DNA of 14,091 nucleotides from an uncultured Acidimicrobiales bacterium. GTDB taxonomy: Bacteria > Actinomycetota > Acidimicrobiia > Acidimicrobiales > UBA10347. The notes beneath the pieces were generated by a model. The model did no database searches. It worked only from the letters and a program-made list of their open reading frames with translations, and had not been told where the DNA came from. The DNA is taken from NCBI GenBank assembly GCA_937942965.1, contig CALDGN010000159.1, forward strand, positions 1 to 14,091, given 5' to 3'. Both the position numbers and the translations under genes were made by a program. Shown here piece after piece: positions 5,229-13,200 of the stretch. The stretch's first letter is position 1. Each line of letters starts with the position of its first letter.

Positions 5229-8200
5229 TTAGCCGAGGGCAGCGACTTGGACGACCGAATGCATGCCGTCGAGGTGAAGCACGCCGCGGCCCGGAGGCAT
5301 CTCGAGTCCGGGGCGCAGCTGGTAGCGGTTGACGATGCCCTCGTCTTCGCCGCGCAACGCCAACTGGTTGGGCGTTCCCTTGAGTTCCTTGGCGACGGGC
5401 GATGAAGTTTGCAGCGCTCGGATCGCCGACGTCGACCCGATGAGGCGGACACCGCCCTCGACGACTTCTTTGAACGGACCATTCAGGGACATGTCCGTGA
5501 AGCGGTCCAGGTCATCGAAGATCAGGTAGCGGATGCCGTCGGGATCTGCGGATGCGACCTCGGCCAGGCGGGCAGCCATGGTGGCGATCACGTCGTTGCG
5601 CCCGAAGCCGCTTTCCTTGGCCGCCACATGGGCGAGCGGCGAGTCAGGTGGTCCTGCGCACCAAACCTCGCGGCCTTGGTCGACGAGCTGGCGGGCGATC
5701 GTCACGAGCGCCGTCGAGCGGCCGGACTTGCGAGGGCCAGCGACGATGAAGGGGTACATCGAGACGTCGACATGCACCGGGTTGTGTGTGAGGTCGGCGA
5801 GGCCGATGTCGACGACGTCGGGTTGCGTCGACCGATGCACGGTGGTGACGAGCTCGGGCAGTGGCAGGCAGCGGTGCTGCTCGGGCACGGCGCCGTTGAC
5901 CGACCGGGCGAAGTGGGCGAAGGCAGCGGTCATGTCGCTGCCGTCGGCTTGTGACGAGGTCACAACACCGATCTGGGCGAGGTTGCCGGTGCGAGTGAGC
6001 GCTTGGCCCGGTTCGAGTTCGAAGCCGCTGCCGATCACGGAGTTCGGGATGCCGAATGCGCGGTAGCCGGTGTCATCGGTCTGGCGAAGCACAAGCCGGT
6101 TGCTGATGATGTTCATCAGGCGACCCGAGGCACGGTTCGATTCTGCGCTGGCAATCGCGCAATAGATCTGCACCTGGCGGCCCTTGCTGATGATCTGCGA
6201 CAGCCGGTCTAGCCAGGGCTGCATGCGGATCACGGGCCCGCTGCCGAGCGATTCGGTGAGTTGGTCGTAGCCGTCGATCAGCACGAGCACGGTGTCGTGC
6301 AGCGGGGGAGAAGTTCGTGCCTCGACCGCTGCGGCCGTCGCGGCGATGCGATCGTCGAAGATCTTCTCAAGCAGAGCGAGGAGTCGGGTGACCGCCTCGA
6401 AGTCGTCGGCGCCGGCGACCATCGAGCACTGGGGCAGGTCTCGGATCACGCCGAGCTGTTGGGAGCCGAAGTCGAGCCCGAAGATGGTGAGGTGGCCGCC
6501 GCCTCGGAGCGAGTCGTCGGCTGCTGCGGACGCGGCGATCGTGCGCAGTGCGGTCGTCTTGCCGGACCCGCCGTTGCCATAGATCAGCAGGCCGCCGCCA
6601 TCGCCGAGGTCGACGTTGAGCGGGTACTGCGCTTGGGCGGCCGGATCGTCGAGCATCCCGACGGTGACGACACGGCCGGCGGGCACCTCGGCGTTGATGT
6701 CGGTGAACACGGTGCCGAGCGAGAGCGGGCCGGTGAGCGGCGGCATCCACGGCGCACGTGACGGCGGAACCGCCGTGTGCTCTGCCGCGGCAACAACGGC
6801 GTCGAGCAGTTCTTGGAGCTGGTTGGACACTTCGGTGCCGTCATCGACGGCGACCGGTGCGGCAGTGCCTTCGAGATGCGAATCTGATGCGGTGAACCAC
6901 TCGGCGCGAATGTCGGGCAGGCGGTGGTCGCGTCGGGCGGGTGCGCCGCTCCAGGCCGACTGGAACGCGATGAGCTCGCCCGGGCCGAGGCGTGCATAGC
7001 CACGGCCCTTCATGTGCGACGGAATCAGCGCAGCGTCGGCGGTGCCGATCACGTTGTTCGACTCGCTTGAGTCGAGCATGCGGAGCGAGATGCGCAGGTT
7101 CGTGTTCTGCTGAATGTTCTCGTTGATCGAACCTGATGGACGCTGCGTCGAGAGCAGCAAGTGGATGCCGAGGCTTCGCCCACGCTCGGCGATGCTGACG
7201 ATGCCGTCGACGAATTCAGGCAGCTCGCGAACGAGGGCTGCGAACTCGTCGACCACGATGACGAGCGATGGCGGCGCCTGGTCGGGTCGCATCTCGACCA
7301 TGTCCTTGAGGTCCTTGACCCCGGGCACGGTTTCGAACAGAGCCATGCGTCGATCGAGTTCTGCCTTGAGCGAGGTCAGGGCCCGCAGCGCAAGCAGAGC
7401 GTCGAGGTTGGTGACCGCGCCAACGCAATGCGGGGCCGCCGCGAACAGCGAGCTGAGCGCGCCGCCCTTGTAGTCAACGAACAACACGTTCACGTGCTGC
7501 GGCGAGTTCATCGCCAGCAGGTTCGCGACCAACGACTGGACGAGCTCGCTCTTACCGGCGCCGCTCGTACCGCCGATGAGCCCGTGAGGGCCGTGGCGCA
7601 CGAGGTCCAGCTCGACGGGACCGCTGTCGGCGAGACCGATGCGTGTCGGCAGCGAGTACTTCCGAGCGCGTTCCCACTGACCGATGACCCACTCCGGGGT
7701 AACTGCGGGGACCTCGAGCGCTTGGAACAACGTGACGAGGTTCGGCACGCCCGACGCCGTGCGGGTTGCCGACGCGTCACGCAGGGCGCACAGCGCCCGA
7801 GCGCCGCGCATCGACAGCTCAGGTCCGACTCGCTCCGAGTCAAAGCGCTGCGTCTCACGATGCGGGTCGACGTATTCGAGCTTCGACTGCTGCCCCGACG
7901 CGCCGTCAGCGAGTTGAGCAACCGCAGCAGCCTGTCGGGGGATACGAGCGCCCTCGGTGGTCATCCAGACCACGGAGATGCCGGTGTTCTCGGCGACGTC
8001 ACAGATCTCTGCGATCGTGCTCGGGTCCGGTTCGATTTCTCGATCGACAAGGAACAGCAGGCGAGGCCAGCTCAGGTCGATATTGGCGTCCTTCGACAGT
8101 GCTCGCTGCGAAGCGAGCCGCCCGATGTCGCGGATGAGGTCCGCAGAGTCTTCGATGCCGATGGCCAGATGCGCGCTTGGCAGCGGCGAGTTCTTCGACC

Positions 8201-9557
8201 GCACATGCGGCGTCCACTTCAGCCAGTCCTGAATCGTTCGGTGCTCGGCGACCGCAGCTGCGATGACGAGATCCTCGGGGCTGTGGTGGGCGACCGCCTG
8301 CAGGGCGATGCTCGATCCGAGCCGGTCGGTTTCGTCGTCGCTGCCGACGAGCGCAACCACCGGGTCCTCGACCAGGTCCATCGTGATCGGCACATCGGTG
8401 AGCACGCTGAACTGCTTCATGCGCTCGGCGACTTCGAGGCGGAACTCGTCGTCGCCGTCGTTCTCGGGACGGATCACGAGGGCCGGCGTGACGTTGCCGA
8501 CCCCGACTCGGCACTCCAGGAAGTCGTCGCCTTCGCGGGAGCGTTGCCAGAGCTCGGGCGAATGTGACTCGCAGCGCTCGACCAACTCGACCGGGTCAGG
8601 TGATCGCCGTTGACGCTTGGCTCGTTCCGCGCTCAGCATCGCTGCGGCTTCACCAGCGCGGGCTTCGAGCCGCTCGCGGAAGTCAACCTGGTCCTCGGCG
8701 AACTTCTTGCCGCCGCTACGGCGAGCCTCGAACCAGTTCGCAGCTGCCACGACGGGCGACATGCCCGCGAACAACAAGTAGCGCCAGGTGCCCAGCACCA
8801 GCGCCATCGTGATACCGGTCAGCAGCGGGGCCAACGTGGTCAATACCTGGAACTTGCGTTGCGCCGGCCGTTTCGGCAGCCGCGCCACGGGTTGCAGCAC
8901 CGTCTCTTCGATCGGAGTGAAGTCATGCGGCGTGCGGTGGAACGGAAGCGAACCGAACGCATCAGCCACCCGTCGGCGGCGATGGGCTCGCTTGCGCAAC
9001 GCGACCGTCGACGCGCCCGCTGTCACATGATCATCGACCGCTAGCGGCCGTGGTTCGTAGGCGATCTCGCCGTTAATCCGAAGCGGATTGCTTCGGGACT
9101 CGGGAGGACCTGGGTCGATCCAGACATCGCCGTTCGCGGCCACGCCGATTTGGAAGTCGCGTCGAGCCACCGTCGGGTCGCTCAAGCTCATCTCGGCCTC
9201 GGGACTGCGGCCAGCAAGGTAGGTGCGCCCTGGCCGCAGTACGAGTTCCTTACCGGCGTCTTGGCCGCTCACCACGACCATGCGGCCGCTGCTTCCAAGC
9301 AAGTCGGCGGTGCTGCCTTGGGCGGGTCCAAGGACAACGGTGTCGCCGCTCACGAGTCCGGATTCCGAGATCACGGAATCGGGCTCGAGGGCAAGGATGC
9401 CCTCGCCGGAACGAAGGTGAATACCGCCGGGCCCTGTTGCACCGACTGCATGCTGCAGCACGACCTGGAGGTCGCGGATGGTGTGCGTCGGCTCGACCGT
9501 CAGACGCAGATCCCGTGATGGACGGGACGGCGCTTCGACGTGCAGCAACAGGTTCAC
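5229..9557 (-). CDS. EccC/EssC-type T7SS ATPase with ubiquitin-like and FHA-like N-terminus
   Basis: A 1442-aa membrane-anchored FtsK/SpoIIIE ATPase, the expected motor and substrate-recognition component of a T7SS. Order: residues 1-80 resemble a YukD/EccD ubiquitin-like fold; about 100-190 an FHA-like domain (AGRSPEAEMSLSDPTVARRDF, RINGE); about 235-275 two membrane helices; then three ATPase domains. D1 has intact Walker A GGTSGAGKS (Lys669) and Walker B VIVVDEF (Asp770, Glu771). D2 has GNGGSGKTT (Lys1000) but LIDGYDQ, so the catalytic Glu is Gly1096. D3 has GPRKSGRST with Arg1280 instead of Lys, and YLIFDDLD. Active D1 with degenerate D2/D3 is usual for EccC proteins. The fused N-terminus is closer to Firmicutes EssC than to split mycobacterial EccCa/EccCb. 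GTG start with weak GAAG 8 nt upstream; it follows the tandem WXG gene by 67 nt, so both are probably co-transcribed. Confidence 0.93.
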   Translation of the reverse strand: MNLLLHVEAPSRPSRDLRLTVEPTHTIRDLQVVLQHAVGATGPGGIHLRSGEGILALEPDSVISESGLVSGDTVVLGPAQGSTADLLGSSGRMVVVSGQDAGKELVLRPGRTYLAGRSPEAEMSLSDPTVARRDFQIGVAANGDVWIDPGPPESRSNPLRINGEIAYEPRPLAVDDHVTAGASTVALRKRAHRRRRVADAFGSLPFHRTPHDFTPIEETVLQPVARLPKRPAQRKFQVLTTLAPLLTGITMALVLGTWRYLLFAGMSPVVAAANWFEARRSGGKKFAEDQVDFRERLEARAGEAAAMLSAERAKRQRRSPDPVELVERCESHSPELWQRSREGDDFLECRVGVGNVTPALVIRPENDGDDEFRLEVAERMKQFSVLTDVPITMDLVEDPVVALVGSDDETDRLGSSIALQAVAHHSPEDLVIAAAVAEHRTIQDWLKWTPHVRSKNSPLPSAHLAIGIEDSADLIRDIGRLASQRALSKDANIDLSWPRLLFLVDREIEPDPSTIAEICDVAENTGISVVWMTTEGARIPRQAAAVAQLADGASGQQSKLEYVDPHRETQRFDSERVGPELSMRGARALCALRDASATRTASGVPNLVTLFQALEVPAVTPEWVIGQWERARKYSLPTRIGLADSGPVELDLVRHGPHGLIGGTSGAGKSELVQSLVANLLAMNSPQHVNVLFVDYKGGALSSLFAAAPHCVGAVTNLDALLALRALTSLKAELDRRMALFETVPGVKDLKDMVEMRPDQAPPSLVIVVDEFAALVRELPEFVDGIVSIAERGRSLGIHLLLSTQRPSGSINENIQQNTNLRISLRMLDSSESNNVIGTADAALIPSHMKGRGYARLGPGELIAFQSAWSGAPARRDHRLPDIRAEWFTASDSHLEGTAAPVAVDDGTEVSNQLQELLDAVVAAAEHTAVPPSRAPWMPPLTGPLSLGTVFTDINAEVPAGRVVTVGMLDDPAAQAQYPLNVDLGDGGGLLIYGNGGSGKTTALRTIAASAAADDSLRGGGHLTIFGLDFGSQQLGVIRDLPQCSMVAGADDFEAVTRLLALLEKIFDDRIAATAAAVEARTSPPLHDTVLVLIDGYDQLTESLGSGPVIRMQPWLDRLSQIISKGRQVQIYCAIASAESNRASGRLMNIISNRLVLRQTDDTGYRAFGIPNSVIGSGFELEPGQALTRTGNLAQIGVVTSSQADGSDMTAAFAHFARSVNGAVPEQHRCLPLPELVTTVHRSTQPDVVDIGLADLTHNPVHVDVSMYPFIVAGPRKSGRSTALVTIARQLVDQGREVWCAGPPDSPLAHVAAKESGFGRNDVIATMAARLAEVASADPDGIRYLIFDDLDRFTDMSLNGPFKEVVEGGVRLIGSTSAIRALQTSSPVAKELKGTPNQLALRGEDEGIVNRYQLRPGLEMPPGRGVLHLDGMHSVVQVAALG

Positions 9558-9565
9558 GGCGTGGA

Positions 9566-9569
9566 CTTC
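9566..9569 (-). promoter_or_regulatory. Weak ribosome-binding site (GAAG) for the EccC-like gene
   Basis: GAAG lies 8 nt before GTG 9557. It is the only purine-rich match near the start and supports that GTG moderately. Confidence 0.35.
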
Positions 9570-9584
9570 GCTTTCTGGGAATCA

Positions 9585-9611
9585 GCAGGCTGAGCGTCGC
9601 CGCCCGCCTGC
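9585..9611 (-). other. Hairpin between the tandem WXG and EccC-like genes
   Basis: GCAGGC and GCCTGC form a perfect 6-bp stem around a 15-nt GC-rich loop, on the minus strand between the WXG stop and the ATPase start. Without a U-tract it is not a clear terminator. It could reduce read-through or protect mRNA ends so the small protein is made in excess of the ATPase. Confidence 0.3.
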
Positions 9612-9624
9612 GTTGACCTTGTTC

Positions 9625-10215
9625 TTACTCCATACCCAGTGCTTGAAGCTGCTGGCTGATGTCGGTCATCATGACCGTGCGGGTCTGGTTCACTTCTTCG
9701 ACGATCGAGGTCGTGAGCCGGCTGACTTCACCGAGGGTCTCGTCGTACTCAGGGCCGATCCAGCCTTCGTTGCCGAGGGCTTGGAGGTTCGACATGTTTT
9801 CGTTGAACGCGGCTTCGACGGCGTCGCAGCGTGATTGGACGGAGCCCCGGAGGGTGACGAGTGGTGCGGATTCGGCCATTTCGACGCTGGTGTCGGCATC
9901 GATCGATGGCATCTCGACGGCGATTGCTGGCGGCTCGAGCGTGATGGGCTCACCGCCGAGCGCTTGGGCGATGTAGGTCGTGTTTTCGGTGACGACAGCG
10001 CTGATCGCCTGCATGATGCGGCTGCATTGACCCGCGAAGTTCACCGCATGCGTAGCGCACTTCGTCTTGAACTCGAGGGCGTTGGCGCCCCGGTAAGGGA
10101 CCTCGGCGGCTTCGATGACCAGCTCCTTGAGCTGGGCCTCGATCTCGTCGAACAGCTGAATGCCGTCCTCGCCGAACTTCCTGATCAGTACTCGGTCGGT
10201 CTGCTTAGTGGTCAT
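9625..10215 (-). CDS. Tandem WXG100-like (ESX-type) small protein
   Basis: A 196-aa, largely helical protein with two WXG100-like hairpins. The first half (about residues 15-88) turns at YRG (41-43) after a helix IQLFDEIEAQLKELVIEAA, followed by helix ALEFKTKCATHAVNFAGQC. The second half (about 120-196) turns at WIG (152-154), with helices SVQSRCDAVEAAFNENMSNL and ETLGEVSRLTTSIVEEVNQT on either side. An acidic, Pro/Ala-containing linker (about 89-118) joins them. Known WXG100 proteins are about 100 aa and dimerise as four-helix bundles secreted by EccC/EssC; a double-length protein could fold as a built-in dimer. A canonical YxxxD/E signal is not obvious. Sitting between an RHS gene and the ATPase gene, it is likely a secreted partner or adaptor. 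The ATG is well supported by AAAGGGAG 7 nt upstream. Confidence 0.72.
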   Translation of the reverse strand: MTTKQTDRVLIRKFGEDGIQLFDEIEAQLKELVIEAAEVPYRGANALEFKTKCATHAVNFAGQCSRIMQAISAVVTENTTYIAQALGGEPITLEPPAIAVEMPSIDADTSVEMAESAPLVTLRGSVQSRCDAVEAAFNENMSNLQALGNEGWIGPEYDETLGEVSRLTTSIVEEVNQTRTVMMTDISQQLQALGME

Positions 10216-10222
10216 TGGTCCG

Positions 10223-10230
10223 CTCCCTTT
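10223..10230 (-). promoter_or_regulatory. Strong Shine-Dalgarno (AAAGGGAG) for the tandem WXG gene
   Basis: AAAGGGAG with 7 nt to ATG 10215 is the only strong ribosome-binding site I see in the window, and it fixes the start. It suggests high translation, as expected for a secreted small T7SS protein. Confidence 0.8.
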
Positions 10231-10281
10231 GGTGTGCGATTGCTTGGTTGTTGGTTTGTCGATTGATTGGTTGCTTGATGG
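10231..10281 (-). promoter_or_regulatory. G-poor, A/C-rich leader upstream of the tandem WXG gene
   Basis: The 51 nt between the RHS stop and the Shine-Dalgarno contain only four G residues on the transcribed-sense strand, built from CAA/CCAA/CAATC-like runs (for example AACCAACAACCAAGCAATC). In otherwise GC-rich DNA this would be an unstructured RNA segment, which could keep the ribosome-binding site open. No -10 box is evident. Confidence 0.4.
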
Positions 10282-13200
10282 TTAGACACGGTCGCTCGGC
10301 GGCAGCGTCGGGCCCGCGCCTGGAGCACCTCCGCCGCCGTCTTCTTCATCTTCTTCGTCTTCGAAGAGCTCGGGTCCCTCGGCACCGCCTTCGGGCGCTT
10401 CGGGCGCCGCTCGCACCGCACCCTGTTGAGTGAGGTCCTCCTGGGAGGTCGGCGTTTCCGGGAGCGGCCGGTTCTCTTGCCCGGTGTTGGGAAGGGGTCG
10501 GTTCTCTTGCCCGGTATCGGGGAGTGGTCGGTTCTCTTGCCCCGTATCGGGGAGTGGTCGGTCTTCTGGCCTGGTGGGCGTTTCGGGAAGGGGTCGGTCT
10601 TCCGGGCGGATGGAGCCCGACTCTGCGTCGATGGGAGCCGCATCAGGTGGCACAGGGATCGTGTCGGTACCACCCGGTCCGGGTGATGTCGCTGTTGGGG
10701 TGTCCGGAAGGTCCCGAGGCGCTGCCGGTGGCGCGTCGGCTGGTCCCGGTTCGGGCGGCAGGTCGGGTCGGGGTTCGGGCGGCGGTGCGTCGGCCGGTCC
10801 CGGATCCGGTGGAAGATCCGGAGCATCGCCACCACCGTCACCACCGCCGCGGAGGGATGGCGCGTTTTCGAAGTGGCGACCAGCACGACCAGCAAATGCG
10901 CCCACCGCACCATCGGCAACGGACTGGCCGATGTCGACCTCGCCTTCGACGATGAAGCTCTCGGCCGCAGACGTGCCGGTGCCGATCACGAACTCGGCCG
11001 CGTCGTCAGCAACGCCCTCGGGAATGTTGCGGCCGCGAAGCGCCTGCGTGGCTTTACCGGAAAGGCCTCCGGCGACGCCGCCAACGGCGATGCCCTTTCC
11101 GGTCTCGGTCAACAGCTTGACACCGTCGATCGGTTTCGGATTCCACGACCCGTCGGGGTTCATCTTCTGGTTGGTGAGTTCGCCGCCGAAGCCGGCGATT
11201 CCGCCTGCGGTCGCGCCGGTCACGATCGCTTGCTTGATCGCTCCCGTCACGAGCTGCGCACCCGCGGCGCCGCCGGCAAAGGCAGCTACACCACTGACTA
11301 CGCCGTCGACGGCACTGCGTCGTGGGCTGAACGATTTGCTGGCGAAGCCGACGGCCATACTGATCGCAACGCCGATAAGCACTGCTCCGCCCACCGCACC
11401 GAAGCCGGTCGCAACGAGCACGCCGCCGGCGACGATGACGAGGCCGAGAGCGAGCGTGCCCCACGGGTCCGCTTTGATTGCATTCCAGAACGACTCGGCG
11501 CGACTTGTCGTCATCTCGGTGCGCCACTTATCGAACTCCTCCATCGAGGTCGGGCGCAGTCCGGTCGGGTCGAGCCGGTTGATCGGGTCGCTGTTTGCGA
11601 AGTTGTAGGGATTGCTTGCACCGGTGAAGGCGAGAAGCGGTGGCAGCGGATCGCGGCTCAGGAAGCAGCGCGTCTCAGGGTCATAGATGCGGGCGCCCAT
11701 GATGACAAGCCCGTCGACAGTCAGTTCACCATGGAAGCCAAGATCGATGTCCTGGTCGGCGAGGCCGCGCCCGTAGGGATCGTCGCCAATGCCGGTCCGC
11801 CAGGTGTCCGATGCCCCGATCTCGCAGACATGCGTGCCGGCTCGGAGGAACGTCCGGTCGCCAATGCCGATCGGTTTCCGGGTCAGCAGGTCATCCCAGT
11901 GGATGGTGGTGGTGTCGACTCGTTCGACGCGACCCATGCCCGAGTAGAGAAAGGAACGATGATGCTCGGAGCCGTCGGCCCGGACGGTGTGCGTCGCGAC
12001 GAGCTGATCGAGCGGGCTCCACTCGTAGCGGACCTCGTCGCCGTTCGGTCGGAACTCACGCGAGCGCCGCCCGATCGAGTCGTACTCGAAGCGGTGTGCT
12101 CCATCGGCACCATCGATACGAACCAGACGGGCACCTTCGTAGGTGAAACGACGTTCGCCGAGCGGCGTCGTCTCGGTCTCGACCATGCTGGCCGCGTTGT
12201 AGGTGAAGGCGAAACGATCGCCGCTCGTTGCGATGGATTCGACGAGGCGGCCTGCGTCGTCGTAGCGATGGAGGCGTCCAGCATCGTCAGCGGTGATCTG
12301 GTTGGCGGTATTGCGCTCGCCGTCTCTCGTCCTGGTGACATTGGGAAGGGAGAGGTCGCCCGATCGGAAGCTGGTGACAACTCCCGCCGCAGTTCGCTCG
12401 ACCTCGACGCGGTGGCCAGCAGACGAGTTGATCGCGGTCACGAGGCCGTCAGCGTCGAATTCCCATGCGCTGACGCCATTGACCGATGACCGAATGCGAT
12501 GCGCCCAACCGCTCGCATCGTGGTCGACTTCGACGACCGATTCCGGAGTCGAGAGCGCAGCGAGGCGGCCGAACTCGTCGCGGCGGAACGCGAGCAATGG
12601 CTGATTGTTGTCGCCAAGCAGGGCGGCAACCTCGCCGGTGGTGCGATCGTGCACGACGTTGATCGTCTGCTCGCCTGCAGGTGCGATTCGGCGCGCTCGA
12701 CCAGCGGCGGTGCGATCGATGGCGGTTGAGATTCCTTCGGAGCTCGCGACGCCCGAAACGGCGCCGGACACGTCATGGCTGGCGACGATGCGCTCGTCGA
12801 CCGTGTCCATCTGCACGATGCGGCCGAGACGATCGCGGGTCAGTGCGATCGCGGCGCCGGCCGGGTCGGCGATGTGGACGGCTCGGCCGGTGTGATCGTG
12901 GTGAATGACCGAGGCGGCTTGGTCGCCGAATTGCACGTGCAGCGCTCCGTCGAGCCAGGTGCTGGTGCCAACACCCTCGGTGCCGTCCCAGGAGACGAGG
13001 CGGCCGAGGCCGTCAAACTCGAGCGAAATCTCTTCGCCGTCGCGTGCCAGGTCGAGCACCCCGATGCCCGACGCGATGGTCGAGACGACGCCATCGGCAT
13101 CGGTGATCGACACGAGTGTGCCGTTTGCGTCGTACGCGTAGCTGGCGGTCCGCCCTGCGGGTGTCGTGCGCGAAGCCAGACGGCCGCCCGGGGTGTAGGT

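Noticed and set aside
7161..8567. Plus-strand open frame of 468 codons inside the ATPase gene
   Set aside because: It is antisense to an unmistakable FtsK/SpoIIIE ATPase with intact Walker motifs, so it is a GC-driven shadow.
10216..10281. An immunity gene directly after the RHS gene
   Set aside because: Only 66 nt separate the RHS stop from the tandem WXG start, with no room for a gene, and the next protein looks like a secretion partner rather than an immunity protein.
10471..10560. Regular repeats suggesting a CRISPR array
   Set aside because: Units are contiguous 30-bp in-frame coding repeats with no spacers.
10430..12489. Overlapping plus-strand open frames of 392 and 538 codons
   Set aside because: They are antisense to the RHS protein; their Gly/Ser/Pro or Asp/Glu/Arg bias mirrors the RHS codons and no domain is recognisable.
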